Of a stretch of DNA of 64,000 bases, positions 31,450-42,224 are shown one piece after another. The translations under genes were made by a program, and so were the position numbers. Origin of the DNA: Massilia sp. Se16.2.3 (GTDB taxonomy: Bacteria > Pseudomonadota > Gammaproteobacteria > Burkholderiales > Burkholderiaceae_D); NCBI RefSeq assembly GCF_014171595.1, contig NZ_CP050451.1, positions 2,418,001 to 2,482,000 of the forward strand, given 5' to 3'. Under the pieces are notes generated by a model. The model searched no databases and was not told where the DNA came from. It saw nothing but the letters and a program-made list of their open reading frames with translations. Numbering within the stretch: the stretch's first letter is position 1; each line of letters begins with the position of its first letter.

Positions 31450-32838
31450 ATGCCTCACGTCCGCATTATCGCCGGCCTTGTTGCCGCCCTGTTCGCTGGC
31501 GCCGCTGCCGCTGCCGCCACCCCCGCTGCAAAGAGCGCGGCTCCCGCCGGTCCCGACGTCAAGCGCCACCAGGCGCAGATCGACAAGATCGTCGCCGAGA
31601 TCTCGCCCAAGCGCATCGAAGGCTATGTGCGCAAGCTGGTGAGCTTCGAGACCCGCCATACGATGTCGGACACGACTTCCGAGACGACCGGTATCGGCGC
31701 CGCACGGCGCTGGATCAAGGGCGAACTGGAACGCTGCGGCGCCGGCAACCTGCAGGTCGCCTTCGACAGCCACATGGCACCGGTATCGGCGCGCATCTCG
31801 CGCCCGACCGAGATCGTCAACGTGGTCGCCACGCTGCCGGGCACGCAGGAAGCATCGAAAGACCGTCTCTACGTGGTCAGCGGCCACTATGACTCGCGCA
31901 ACACCGACGTGATGGATGCCACCGGCAAGGCGCCAGGCGCCAACGACGATGCTTCCGGCACGGCCGCGGTAATGGAAATGGCCTGCGTGATGGCCAAGTA
32001 CAAATTCGACGCCACCCTCGTCTTCATGGCGGTCGCCGCCGAAGAGCAGGGCCTGCTCGGCGCCGGCCACTGGGCAAAAACGGCGCGCGAAAAGAACCTG
32101 AACGTCGCCGGCATGTTCACCAACGACATCATCGGCAGCTCGCGCGCCGACGACGGCCGCATCGACAACAAGCAGGTGCGCCTGTTCGCCCAGTCGATCC
32201 CCGCAACCAGGGAGATGAGCGAAGCCGTGCGCACCCTGGTGGCCACCGGCGGCGAGAACGATTCGATCTCGCGCCAGCTGGCACGCCATGTCAAGGAGCA
32301 GGGCGAGCGCTACGTCAAAGGCTTCAAGGTCAATGTCATCCAGCGCCACGACCGCTACCTGCGCGGGGGCGATCACATGCCTTTCCTGGAGCAGGGCTAT
32401 GCCGCGCTGCGCTTTACCGAGCCGAACGAGGATTTTTCGCACCAGCATCAGAACCTGCGCACCGAGGACGGCAAGGTGTATGGCGACCTGACTGAATTCG
32501 TCGACTTCGACTACACGGCCAGGGTGGCGAAGGTGAACGCCGCGGCGCTGGCCTCGCTGGCGCTGGCACCTGCCGCGCCGAAGGAGGTCAAGGTACGCAC
32601 CGACAAACTGGTGAACGATTCGACGCTGGTGTGGCAGGCCAATGCCGAACCGGACGTCGTTGGCTACCGCATCGTCTGGCGCGAAACCACCGCCGCCGGC
32701 TGGCAGGGATCGCAGTACGTCGGCAACGTCACCGAGGCGACCGTCAAGCTGTCGAAGGACAATTACTTCTTCGGCGTGCAGGCTGTCGACAAGGACGGCA
32801 ACGCCAGCGTCGCGACTTACCCGATGCCGCTGCGCTGA
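31450..32838 (+). CDS. Secreted M28 family metallopeptidase with fibronectin-like C-terminus
   Basis: A 462-residue exported zinc aminopeptidase-like protein. A signal peptide (IIAGLVAALFAGAAAAAATP) precedes the M28 domain, with predicted zinc ligands His146 (VVSGHYDSR), Asp166/167 (GANDDASGTA), Glu198/199 (AVAAEEQGLLG) and a later GGDHMPFLEQGY histidine. The last ~90 residues (VRTDKLVNDSTLVWQANAEP onward) look like a fibronectin type III module. It likely digests peptides in the periplasm or outside the cell. Confidence 0.87.
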   Translation: MPHVRIIAGLVAALFAGAAAAAATPAAKSAAPAGPDVKRHQAQIDKIVAEISPKRIEGYVRKLVSFETRHTMSDTTSETTGIGAARRWIKGELERCGAGNLQVAFDSHMAPVSARISRPTEIVNVVATLPGTQEASKDRLYVVSGHYDSRNTDVMDATGKAPGANDDASGTAAVMEMACVMAKYKFDATLVFMAVAAEEQGLLGAGHWAKTAREKNLNVAGMFTNDIIGSSRADDGRIDNKQVRLFAQSIPATREMSEAVRTLVATGGENDSISRQLARHVKEQGERYVKGFKVNVIQRHDRYLRGGDHMPFLEQGYAALRFTEPNEDFSHQHQNLRTEDGKVYGDLTEFVDFDYTARVAKVNAAALASLALAPAAPKEVKVRTDKLVNDSTLVWQANAEPDVVGYRIVWRETTAAGWQGSQYVGNVTEATVKLSKDNYFFGVQAVDKDGNASVATYPMPLR

Positions 32839-32842
32839 TCTT

Positions 32843-32871
32843 GCAAGGTGGGCACGGCGTGCCCACCTTGC
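32843..32871. repeat. Perfect inverted repeat after the M28 peptidase gene
   Basis: Arms GCAAGGTGGGCAC and GTGCCCACCTTGC (13 bp each) around GGC. There is no T-run, so it is either a REP-type hairpin or a terminator lacking the U-tract. The GGTGGGC core is shared with the other repeat elements in the window. Confidence 0.75.
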
Positions 32872-32956
32872 GCCATACCGCGCCTCTGGCCCTCCCCATA
32901 CGCCTTGTCCCTTCCCGGTTTAGAATGATGGTTTGAAGAACCGTGAGAAAGCAAAC

Positions 32957-33859
32957 ATGGCCTACAAGACCATCGAAGACACGATCGGCAATACCCCGCT
33001 GGTGCAACTGGTGCGCCTGCCGGGGCCGGAGATCGCTGCGCGCAACAACATCATCCTGGGCAAGCTGGAAGGGAACAACCCGGCCGGCTCGGTGAAGGAC
33101 CGCGCCGCCATGTCGATGCTGAAGAATGCCGAGGCGCGTGGCCAGATCAAGCCGGGCGACACCATCATCGAGGCCACCTCCGGCAACACCGGTATCGCGC
33201 TGGCGATGGCGGCGGCGATTCGCGGCTACAAGATGCTGCTCCTGATGCCGGACAACCTGTCGATCGAGCGGCGCCAGAGCATGGCCGCCTACGGCGCCCA
33301 GATCGTGCTGACGCCGAAGACGGGCGGCATGGAATATGCGCGCGACATGGCCGAGCAGATGCAAAAGGACGGCAAGGGCATCATCCTCGACCAGTTCGCC
33401 AACCAGGACAACCCGCGCGCCCACTACGAGACCACCGGCCCCGAGATCTGGCGCGACACCGAAGGCCGCATCACCCATTTCGTCAGCGCGATGGGCACGA
33501 CCGGCACCATCATGGGCGTCTCGCGCTACCTGAAGGAACAGAACGAGGCGGTGCGCATCATTGGCGCCCAGCCCGAGGAAGGCTCGTCGATCCCGGGTAT
33601 CCGCAAGTGGCCGCAAGCCTACCTGCCGAAGATCTACGACAAGGCGCGCGTGGACCAGGTGGAAAACGTCGGCCAGGCGGCGGCCGAACAGATGGCGCGC
33701 CGGCTGGCGGCGGAAGAGGGCATCTTCTGCGGCATCTCGGCGGCCGGTGCCTGCGAAGTGGCGCTGCGCGTTGCCCAGACGGTGGAGAATGCAACGATCG
33801 TGTTCGTCGTCTGCGACCGCGGCGACCGCTACCTGTCGACCGGGGTGTTCCCGGCCTGA
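32957..33859 (+). CDS. cysM: Cysteine synthase B
   Basis: A 300-residue PLP-dependent O-acetylserine sulfhydrylase. The PLP lysine is Lys47 in NNPAGSVKDRAAM, the substrate loop is EATSGNTGIALAMA, and PEEGSSIPGIRKWPQAYLP together with the start ignoring CysE-binding features fits the CysM type. CysM can also use thiosulfate. The first in-frame codon at 32933 is not supported; ATG at 32957 begins the conserved YKTIEDTIGNTPL. Confidence 0.94.
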   Translation: MAYKTIEDTIGNTPLVQLVRLPGPEIAARNNIILGKLEGNNPAGSVKDRAAMSMLKNAEARGQIKPGDTIIEATSGNTGIALAMAAAIRGYKMLLLMPDNLSIERRQSMAAYGAQIVLTPKTGGMEYARDMAEQMQKDGKGIILDQFANQDNPRAHYETTGPEIWRDTEGRITHFVSAMGTTGTIMGVSRYLKEQNEAVRIIGAQPEEGSSIPGIRKWPQAYLPKIYDKARVDQVENVGQAAAEQMARRLAAEEGIFCGISAAGACEVALRVAQTVENATIVFVVCDRGDRYLSTGVFPA

Positions 33860-33879
33860 ACAGGACGCAGAATGGCAAA

Positions 33880-33906
33880 AGGGGCGATCCGATCGCCCCT
33901 TTTTTT
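33880..33906 (+). terminator. Rho-independent terminator after cysM
   Basis: Stem AGGGGCGAT/ATCGCCCCT with loop CCG, followed by seven T. It may also serve the converging gene at 33963. Confidence 0.92.
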
Positions 33907-33962
33907 CGTCCTTCTTCCGTCACGGCCGCGCCGGGTGGCCGGCCGTGTGGAATATCGGAAAA

Positions 33963-34307
33963 TTACTCGCCGCTCGAGGCGCCTGGTGCCGCGCCTTCTT
34001 TCGGCTTGAACTGCTTGTCGCTGATGCGGAACTTGTTGCGGCGGTCGCCCATCAGGTAGCGCAGGTCGCGAATCGACAGGTCGCTCACCTCGTGCATGCG
34101 AATGAGCAGCGATGCACCCACCGGCAGGCGGTGGTGCCGGATTTTGGAGATCACGGGCGGCGCCACTTCCAGTGCGCGCGACAGTGCGGCGTCGTTTTTC
34201 AGGCGCAGGTTCTCGATGAGGGTGTCCAGCAGACGGTTCGGGTTGTATTGCAGCAATTCATCCGACTCCGCATCGCTGTTCATATCAATGCCGACTTGGT
34301 TTGTCAT
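33963..34307 (-). CDS. Small protein with Cro/CI-like HTH
   Basis: A 114-residue protein with a helix-turn-helix resembling lambda-repressor-type domains: KNDAALSRALEVAPPVISKI then HHRLPVGASLLIRMHEVSDL. The tail (NKFRISDKQFKPKEGAAPG) is disordered-looking. It may be a small transcription regulator; target unknown. The AT-rich 450-bp region upstream is its likely control region. Confidence 0.65.
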   Translation of the reverse strand: MTNQVGIDMNSDAESDELLQYNPNRLLDTLIENLRLKNDAALSRALEVAPPVISKIRHHRLPVGASLLIRMHEVSDLSIRDLRYLMGDRRNKFRISDKQFKPKEGAAPGASSGE

Positions 34308-34755
34308 GATCTCTTTGTTCCTATTGTGGGTTACGGAAAGTCGCTAGCGGCGTTTCGATTCCGGACGTCTTTCGAAAAAATATACTCAATTGTACAACTA
34401 TTTTAGGCTCTAGTACCTATGAGCAATAGAATTCGGTGCGAAGCGTTGATCCTGTTGTCTAATCGCAACAATAGCCGCAATGCAATTCTCTCACAAACTC
34501 ACGGAAAAAATAATTGTTTTTTCGTTAAACCGGAGTGTAGAGGAAACACGTGTTGCGAGACGCACGTTTCAGATTGATATGCCTGAATGACAAGACCGGA
34601 GGGGGTATGCGCGATCAAAAATGTTTCCATAGAGTACAGAAACAGAGTCGGGAGAGATACACCGGGGGAGTACCCCGGTATTTGAAGTGCTGCGCTACAG
34701 CAAAACCGCCGCTTTGTTGTGACAGCCTGTTACATGCTGTTACAACTTTCCTGCT
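34308..34755. other. AT-richer intergenic region with two dyads
   Basis: About 450 bases without a supported gene. A palindrome AACACGTGTT is at 34545-34554; ACCGGGG/CCCCGGT flank five bases at 34662-34680. An 11-bp inverted repeat (GTTGTGACAGC/GCTGTTACAAC, one mismatch) is at 34716-34746, just after the end of mltB. A 90-codon open frame from 34550 has no family features and was not called. Confidence 0.5.
34716..34746 (-). terminator. Possible weak terminator or operator after mltB
   Basis: Inverted repeat with 11-bp arms and a nine-base loop (CTGTTACAT) that itself repeats the TGTTAC motif. It lies 10 bases beyond the mltB stop. There is no U-tract, so the terminator call is tentative. 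Confidence 0.35.
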
Positions 34756-35964
34756 CTACAAGACTGCGCCGCTGCGGGCTTCTCGTACGGCACGGCCGAG
34801 TTCGATCACCGACATGGCGTAGAAATAGCTACGGTTATATTTGGTGATGGCAAAAAAGTTATCGCTGGCGACCCAGTATTCGGTCGGCGCGGCGCCGTTT
34901 TGCAGGTCGACCAGGCCGTACAGCCGGTCGGTGGCCAGGGGCGTACCAGTGACGACGCCGACCGCCGCCAGCTCGTCGGGACGCAGGCTCGCAACGAGGC
35001 CGCGGTCGAGCAGGCTTTCCCAGTGGCGGTGCTCGGCCACATCGGCCGGGATCACGGCCGGGCCTTTCTCGCGCGGGTTCCACCCATGCTGGATCAGGAA
35101 GTTGGCGACGCTGCCGATGGCATCCGCGCTCGAACCGCGCAGGTCGACGTGACCGTCGCCGTCGAAGTCGACGCCATACTTCAGGATGTTGCCGGGCATG
35201 AACTGCGGCAGGCCGACGGCGCCCGCGAACGAGCCCAGCAGGGAGAACGGATCGATGTTCTCGTGGCGTGCCAGCAGCAGGGTGTTTTCCAGCTCGCTGC
35301 GGAAGAAGGCGCTGCGTGCGGCGGCGTTCGGCGCTTCCGGATAGGCAAAGGCCAGCGTGGTGAGCGTATCGAGCACGCGGAAGCGTCCGGTGTCGCGGCC
35401 ATACACGGTTTCGACGCCGATGATGCCCGCCAGGATTTCCGCCGGCACGCCATAGGTGGCCTCGGCGCGCGCCAGGGCGTCGGCGTTCTCGTTCCAGAAG
35501 CGCACGCCGGCACCGATGCGGATCGGCTCGATGAAGCGTTCGCGGTAGGCTTGCCAGTTCTTCGGCTTGCCCGGCGGCGCCGGTTTTACCAATTGCACGG
35601 CCGAGTCGACGAAGCGCACCTGGCGCATGCGCGCCTCCAGCTCGTCGCGGTCGAAGCCGTGTCTGGCGGCCATCTCGTCGACGAAAACGCGCACGGCCTG
35701 CCAGTCGGCGAAGTTGACCTGTTCACCTTCGTAGTCGATGCCGCTCGCGGCGACCGCGGCTTTGGCGACTGGCTGGGGCGCGGCCTTGGCGGCCTTGCCT
35801 TTAACAAGCTTGCCTTTGGCCGGCTTGGCCTTGGCGCCCTTGCCCTTGGTGGCCTTCGTGATCCTGGCCTTGCCCTTGTCCGCCCCGTGCTGGGAGGCGG
35901 CGCTGGCGTGGGAGTGAGGTGCTGCGAGAACGAGTAGTGCGAGAATGGATGCGAAGAATTTCAT
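34756..35964 (-). CDS. mltB: Lytic murein transglycosylase B
   Basis: A 402-residue periplasmic lytic transglycosylase of the MltB family (SLT_2) that cleaves peptidoglycan glycan strands to 1,6-anhydro products. The signal peptide [20 protein letters not shown] is followed by a Lys/Ala/Gly-rich linker and then the catalytic domain with AGIIGVETVYGRDTGRFRVL (Glu is catalytic) and GSFAGAVGLPQFMPGN. No lipobox is present, so it resembles soluble MltB homologues. The ATG overlaps the tgpA stop as ATGA, so it is the last gene of the moxR operon. Confidence 0.93.
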   Translation of the reverse strand: MKFFASILALLVLAAPHSHASAASQHGADKGKARITKATKGKGAKAKPAKGKLVKGKAAKAAPQPVAKAAVAASGIDYEGEQVNFADWQAVRVFVDEMAARHGFDRDELEARMRQVRFVDSAVQLVKPAPPGKPKNWQAYRERFIEPIRIGAGVRFWNENADALARAEATYGVPAEILAGIIGVETVYGRDTGRFRVLDTLTTLAFAYPEAPNAAARSAFFRSELENTLLLARHENIDPFSLLGSFAGAVGLPQFMPGNILKYGVDFDGDGHVDLRGSSADAIGSVANFLIQHGWNPREKGPAVIPADVAEHRHWESLLDRGLVASLRPDELAAVGVVTGTPLATDRLYGLVDLQNGAAPTEYWVASDNFFAITKYNRSYFYAMSVIELGRAVREARSGAVL

Positions 35965-37970
35965 CTAACTTGCGAAAGTAGGCGCTTCAGGACCGCGGCA
36001 AGATGTTCGTGGCGGCGCGGGGGCGCGTAGCGCCAGGCGCTGTAACGGGACAGGAACTCGGCCACCGCCGCCTGCGCGCGGGGGCGCCAGCCTGCCGGCC
36101 TGCGCGATGCGCGCGGCGTAGGCGCCCGGACCTTCATCTGCCGAACGCGCCAGTCCCAGCCGGGCCAGGCGCGTACACAGGGCCGAGTATAGCGCATCGA
36201 TCGGGTCGATTTCGCGGCGCCGCTTCAAAGTTCTGGCAACCAGCAACAGAGTTATCAGGACGGCCAGCGAGAGCGGCAAACGCCATCCCAGCAGCGAGGA
36301 CTGCACATAATCGAGCACGTTGCGCTGGCGCTGCGGCGTGTAGTTCAGCACCCACTGGTTCCAGCTGTTGTTGAGCGCCCCGGCCGCATAGCGCAGCTGG
36401 GCCAGCAAGGGATGGCTGTCGCCGTCCAGGCGCATCAGGCTGCCCAGGCCCTCGATGCCGAAGGGCGCGCTCTCGGGAATCGCGCTGGCCAGCCCGCGCC
36501 GCACCCGTTCGGGCGCCACCGCCGCGGTCGGGTCGATGCGCACCCAGCCGCGCCGCGGCAGCCAGACCTCGGCCCGTGCATGGGCGTCGGACTGGCGCAC
36601 GGTGAGGTAGCCGTCCGGGGATTGAGTTCGCCGCCCCGGTAGCCGGTGACGACCCGTGCCGGCACGCCGGCGGCGCGCATCAGGAACACGAAGCTGCCGG
36701 CGAAGTGCTCGCAAAAGCCGGCGCGGCTCTCGTAAAGAAAAAGCGTCGACGGCGTCGCGTCCCAGCAGCGGAGGACTGAGCGTGTACACATAGTTCTGCT
36801 CGCGGAAGCTGCGCAGCACGGCTTCCACCCGCCTGCGTGGATCGGCCTCTGAACGCAGCGCCAGGCCCGCCATCAGCGCGCGCGGATTGCTGCCCGCCGG
36901 CAGCTGCAGCCAGTCGTCCAGGCCGGGCGGCGGGCCCGGGCCTGCAGGCTGAAATCGAGATGCGAGCGCATGCGGTAGCGCAGCCGGGTTTGCAGCGGCG
37001 CGTCCGCGGTGATTTCGAAGCTGTCCGAAACCTGTACCGCCTTGCCGACCAGTTGCGGCAGCTGCGCGGGCATCTCGAGCGCGAACAGCCAGCGCGAGTC
37101 GGCCGGCTCGGTCGTCACTTCATAGGCCAGCGGCCGTCCGCGCAGCGACAAGTCGGCGGGCGTATCGGTGGCGCCGCGCTCGCTTGGTCGCACGCGGGTC
37201 CAGGTGCGGCCATCGTAGACACCCAGCACGGGGCCGCGCCAGTACAGGCGTTCCTGCGCCGGCACGGGCCCGTCGAAACGCACGCGGAAGGCAGGCTCGG
37301 TCGATTCCGCCAGGCCTGCCATCGTGCCCGGTGCCATGGTTTCCGACATGCCGGTGCGGGCGCTGGCGGCGTCGTCGGGCAGGCCCCAGAGCGGACCCTG
37401 GATGCGCGGGAACAGGAAGAACAGGCCAAGCGCCAGCGGCATGGCCAGGCCGAGGATGCGCACGCTCATCAGCAAACGGGCGCTTAGCGGCGGGCGCGCT
37501 GCGCCGAACTGGAAGCTCATCTGGGCGGTCAGCAGCGCCAGCACCGATAGCACGGTCAGGAGCGCGGTGCCGATTCCCTGCTCGTAGAAGAAGTTCGTCA
37601 GCACCAGGAAGAAGCACAGGAACACCACCACGAACAGGTCGCGCCGCGCGTGCATCTCCAGCATCTTGAAGGTCACCAGCAGCACCAGCATGGCGACGCC
37701 GGCTTCGCGGCCGAGCAGGGTCTGGTAGCTTTGCGCCACGCCCAGCATGGCCGCCGCGGCCAGCGGCAGGAGCAGCAGCGAGGACGGCATGCGCTTGCCC
37801 TGCAGGGTGATGGCCGCGCGCCAGGACAGCGTCAGGCCGCACAGCAGCGATACCCAGGCCGGCAGGTGGGCCATGTGCGGCAGCAGCACCAGCAGGGCGC
37901 TGGCCAGCAGCAGCAGGGTATCGGCCTTGTCGCGCGGGAGCGACGTCAACTTCGCCAGCAAGGCATTCAT
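35961..37970 (-). CDS. tgpA: TgpA-type membrane transglutaminase-like protein, frameshifted
   Basis: A DUF3488/transglutaminase/DUF4129 protein of about 670 residues. The N-terminal half has about six membrane helices, and a periplasmic transglutaminase-like domain follows. The triad is visible: Cys in [14 protein letters not shown], His in [14 protein letters not shown] and Asp in [13 protein letters not shown]. One more helix and a cytoplasmic tail follow. At least four frame changes are needed (near 36925, 36745, 36625 and 36085), most in C/G or T runs. The gene overlaps the DUF58 gene upstream and mltB downstream by four bases. In Pseudomonas TgpA is required for viability; its substrate is unknown. 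Confidence 0.82.
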
Positions 37971-39004
37971 CGCGCCTCTCCGGGTGTGCCGACGCCATAC
38001 AGGGCGAGGGCGCGCAGGCAGGCGGCCTGGTGGGCCGCGCCGATGCCGGCCTCGAAGCTGTCGCCGCCCAGGCGGAAGGCATAGGGCAGGGCGCGCTGTT
38101 CGCACTCGAGCACCCAGCGCGTCAGGCGCGACAGGCGCAGTTCCAGGTCCATCCGCGGCGGCAGCTGCGCCAGGTCGAGCAGCAGTTCGCTGTGGGCGCC
38201 CCCTTCGAAATGCTTGGTGGCGAGCTGGCCGCCGTCAGCCGGGTCGAGGCGCGCGATCTGGCGCCAGGCCAGGCGCTTGAGCGGGTCGCCCGGCTGGTAG
38301 GGGCCGCACGCCGGCGAAGTCGTCGTCGCCACCGTGGCCGCTGCCCTCGCTGCCGCTGTTGGAAGCCGGCGGTAGCGGCGGCGCGCCCTCCTCGGGGAAG
38401 GGATAGACCAGCGCGCGCATGTCGGGCTGCCAGTAACTCCAGGCGCGAAACAGCCCCAGCGGAAAGCGCGTGGACAGCACCGGCGCGGCGCGGCCAGCCA
38501 GCCGCGCGCCTCGCTCGGCAGTGCCAGGCGCACGGTGGTGTTGCCGCTGGCGGGAATGTCGACCAGGTGGCGCCCCGCATCAGCGCTGCCGGCGAGGTCG
38601 ACCTGGATCGCGTAGCGCGCCCGTTTCGTGGTGTTCGCCAACTGCAGTTCGAACAGCGCTTCCTGGCCGGCGAAGACGGAAGGCGCGCGCCCTGCCGCCA
38701 GGCGCAGGTGCACCAGGTTGCGCCAGGTGAAAAACAGGTCGACCACGGCGCAGGACAGCGCCAGGAAGGTCAGGCCGAAGCCGAGGCCCAGGTTGTAGTT
38801 GATCGAGCCGACCAGCAGCACCAGCAGCAGGGCGGCGAAGCCCAGTCCCGGGCCGGTCGGCAGGATGTAGACCTGGCGCTGGCCGAGGAAGGCCTCGCGG
38901 CCGCGGCGCCGTTCGCGCTTCGGGCGCGGCAGCCAGCCGGTGCCGGCGCGTCCCTTCGCGCTTGACTCGGCTTTGTCGGCCGCCGCTGCCACATCCGTCG
39001 CCAT
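37967..39004 (-). CDS. DUF58 domain protein, double frameshift
   Basis: About 345 residues: two N-terminal transmembrane segments (GLGFAALLLVLLVGSINYNL, FGLTFLALSCAVVDLFF) and a C-terminal DUF58/vWA-like domain with PYQPGDPLKRLAWRQIAR. The frame is lost near 38495 and restored near 38310; between them the other frame reads LSTRFPLGLFRAWSYW and GDDDFAGVRPL. The net frame is kept. DUF58 proteins accompany MoxR ATPases and transglutaminases and may deliver substrates to them. The start is one base after the moxR stop (TAGCATG). Confidence 0.8.
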   Translation of the reverse strand: MATDVAAAADKAESSAKGRAGTGWLPRPKRERRRGREAFLGQRQVYILPTGPGLGFAALLLVLLVGSINYNLGLGFGLTFLALSCAVVDLFFTWRNLVHLRLAAGRAPSVFAGQEALFELQLANTTKRARYAIQVDLAGSADAGRHLVDIPASGNTTVRLALPSEARGWLAAPRRCCPRAFRWGCFAPGVTGSPTCARWSIPSPRRARRRYRRLPTAAARAAATVATTTSPACGPYQPGDPLKRLAWRQIARLDPADGGQLATKHFEGGAHSELLLDLAQLPPRMDLELRLSRLTRWVLECEQRALPYAFRLGGDSFEAGIGAAHQAACLRALALYGVGTPGEAR

Positions 39005-39005
39005 G

Positions 39006-39924
<919 letters not shown>

Positions 39925-40164
39925 AGAGAGTTCCAAAAGTCGAATGATGCGAGGCCGCGCCCGGCATGGTAGATTAGTGCCATTGCAAGCATTCTTTCCA
40001 TGCCGCGCCGAAGCCGTCCAAACGATTCTATGCGAGAACGGCCGATCCCGGTGTATGGCTGAGCAGCGCGGCCATCCCGGAATCACGGCGGCGCTGCGGC
40101 AGCGCACCGGCCGCGCTCACTGCACCAGGCACCGCACCAACCACCGCACCACGACCGCACCACC

Positions 40165-41093
40165 ATGAGCACAGCCATCTACAGCCATCCCGACTGCCTG
40201 CGCCACGACATGGGCGACTGGCATCCGGAGTCACCCAGCCGCCTGCAGGCGATCGAAGACCAGCTGATCCTGGCCCGCCTCGACGGCCTGCTCGAGCGCC
40301 GCCTGGCGCCGCTGGCCGAGATTCCCGCCGTGCTGCGCAACCATACCGAGGGCGCGCTGGCGCTCGTGCGCGACCACATCCCGCCGCCCGGCGAGACCTA
40401 TGCGCTCGACGCCGACACCTTGCTCTGCCACGCCAGCTTCGATGCCGCCCTGCGCGCCGCCGGGGCAGCCCTGGCCGCCACCGATGCGGTGATTGCCGGC
40501 GACATCGCGAACGCCTTCTGCGCGACCCGTCCACCCGGCCACCACGCCACCCCGAGCGAGCCGATGGGTTTCTGCCTGTTCAACAACGTCGCCATCGCCG
40601 CGCGCCACGCCCTCGAAGCGCACGGCCTGGAACGCATCGCCATCGTCGACTTCGACGTTCATCACGGCAACGGCACCGCCGACGCCTTCCGCGACGACCC
40701 GCGCGTGCTGATGGCCAGCTTCTTCCAGCATCCCTTCTATCCGTATTCGGCGCCCGAGCCGTTGACAGGCACCCGCGTCAACGTGCCGGTGCAAACCGGC
40801 AGCGGCGGCGACGTCGTGCGCCGGTGGTGCGCGAATACTGGCTGCCGGCGCTGCGGGCGCACCGGCCGCAGATGGTCTTCGTCTCGGCCGGCTTCGACGC
40901 CCATCGCGACGACGACATGGGCGGCATGGCGCTGGTCGAAGCCGACTATGCCCGGATGACGCGCGAGATCATGGCGGTGGCGCGCGAACACGCGGGCGGG
41001 CGCATCGTCAGCTGCCCGGAAGGGGGCTACGACCTGTCGGCGCTGGGGCGCAGCGTCGTCGCCCACCTCAAGGTGCTGGCCGAACTCGACTAG
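40165..41093 (+). CDS. Histone deacetylase-family amidohydrolase, frameshifted
   Basis: About 308 residues of the arginase/deacetylase fold. Bacterial members deacetylate acetylpolyamines or other small molecules. Zinc and active-site motifs are FCATRPPGHHATP, VDFDVHHGNGTADAF and FVSAGFDAHRDDDMGG. The frame changes near 40815: GTGCGCCGGTGGTGCGCG must lose or gain a base so that VREYWLPALRAHRPQ follows VPVQTGSGGD. The start ATG at 40165 is in the first frame. It is a single gene, divergent from moxR. Confidence 0.86.
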
Positions 41094-41217
41094 CCCCGTC
41101 CGGCGGCGCGGGCGCCCGGCCAATTGTTACCTTCGGGTCCCGGTGCCATTTAACTGACAGTAAATTTTATTTGCATAGGCGTTTTCGCCACAGAATCTTC
41201 TTCAGTCAATCGTGCGT

Positions 41218-41246
41218 TTGACAGCAATCTAAGCCAGGCATACAGT
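41218..41246 (+). promoter_or_regulatory. Predicted sigma-70 promoter for the hydrolase-like gene at 41334
   Basis: A perfect -35 TTGACA (41218-41223) and -10 TACAGT (41241-41246) are separated by 17 bp. A 5'-leader hairpin CAGCCG/CGGCTG with an A-rich loop follows at about 41252-41270, then a strong ribosome binding site before the GTG start. It is the best-looking promoter in the window. Confidence 0.7.
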
Positions 41247-41333
41247 CGGCTCAGCCGTAAAAAACGGCTGCGCCTGCGTTTGCCGGCAGCGATGGCGACC
41301 GACAGGCGTCCACTCAAAAACAAGGAGGAGATT

Positions 41334-42212
41334 GTGAAGAAAGTACTGCAGATGATGGCGGCCGTCTGTTTGATGGCCGCCTCGAGCTTTGCCGCGGCCA
41401 CGAACTACACACTATGGATCAATGGCCGCACCGGTGGCGGGGTGGTCGGCAACTACAACAGCTGGACCTATTGGGGTCCCGGCACCACGGCCGCCGGCGT
41501 CAACAAGAAATCGGTCAACTGGGACGGGCGCAGCAGCATTGCTTCGCAAAGCGGCAAGATCCGCGACGCGCTCGACTGCTTCTGCACCGGTAACAACTGG
41601 TGCTATGTCGTCACCCACAGCGCCGGCGACCTGATGATGGGCTACACGATGGCCAATTACGGCGGCTCGGCGCGCGTGAAGAAGAATGCGGTCGCGAACA
41701 CCTCTGGCGTCTGCGGCAATACCGACGGTACGTCCCAGACCGGCTGGAACATCAAGTGGGTGCGCGCCGCGTCGGGCGCCGGCGGCGGCTCGGAGCTGTC
41801 CGATGCCGGCTCCTGGACCACGTCCGAACCGCTGGTGCAGGACCTGAAGACCACCACCGCGCGTGCCATGTACAACCACAACACCACCCGCAACGTCTGG
41901 TTCTACATGTATGCCGGCGCCAAGGGCACCGCCTACTCGGGCATCCTGCCGGGCCAGGACGACGAAGCCGTGGCCTACCATAGCACCGGCGGCGTGGCCG
42001 GCAGTTCGGGAGGCTCCTACTGCAACCCGAGCGACTGGCTGTGCAACGACCTGAGCCTGGGGACGGCGGCCAACGAAGGCGGCAGCCTGAAGTGGAGCTA
42101 CCACTCGGTCAGCTTCCGCGACGATAACGAGGCCTACAACCACTATGCCAACGGCAACTGGGGCGGCATCGTCGGCGTGGTCCGCAGCGCCGTGGTGAAC
42201 AGTGCCCTCTGA
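41334..42212 (+). CDS. Secreted serine-hydrolase-like protein (paralogue A)
   Basis: A 292-residue exported protein. The GTG start is chosen because AAGGAGGAG lies five bases before it; an in-frame ATG at 41280 lacks a site. The signal peptide is KKVLQMMAAVCLMAASSFAA. An alpha/beta-hydrolase-like nucleophile elbow YVVTHSAGDLMMGY places Ser96 centrally; candidate acid residues are Asp209/210 (LPGQDDEAVAYHS), and a possible histidine is His270 (NHYANGNWGG). Six cysteines in the mature part suggest three disulfides. I do not recognise a named family. A paralogue lies at 43753, with an anchored protein between. Confidence 0.6.
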   Translation: MKKVLQMMAAVCLMAASSFAAATNYTLWINGRTGGGVVGNYNSWTYWGPGTTAAGVNKKSVNWDGRSSIASQSGKIRDALDCFCTGNNWCYVVTHSAGDLMMGYTMANYGGSARVKKNAVANTSGVCGNTDGTSQTGWNIKWVRAASGAGGGSELSDAGSWTTSEPLVQDLKTTTARAMYNHNTTRNVWFYMYAGAKGTAYSGILPGQDDEAVAYHSTGGVAGSSGGSYCNPSDWLCNDLSLGTAANEGGSLKWSYHSVSFRDDNEAYNHYANGNWGGIVGVVRSAVVNSAL

Positions 42213-42224
42213 TCGTCCGGGAGG

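Noticed and set aside
34550..34822. 90-codon open frame on the plus strand
   Set aside because: No ribosome binding site of note, no family features, and it runs into the end of mltB on the other strand.
35961..37970. tgpA as a true pseudogene
   Set aside because: All triad residues are present across the frames, breaks fall in homopolymers, and neighbours show the same kind of indels.
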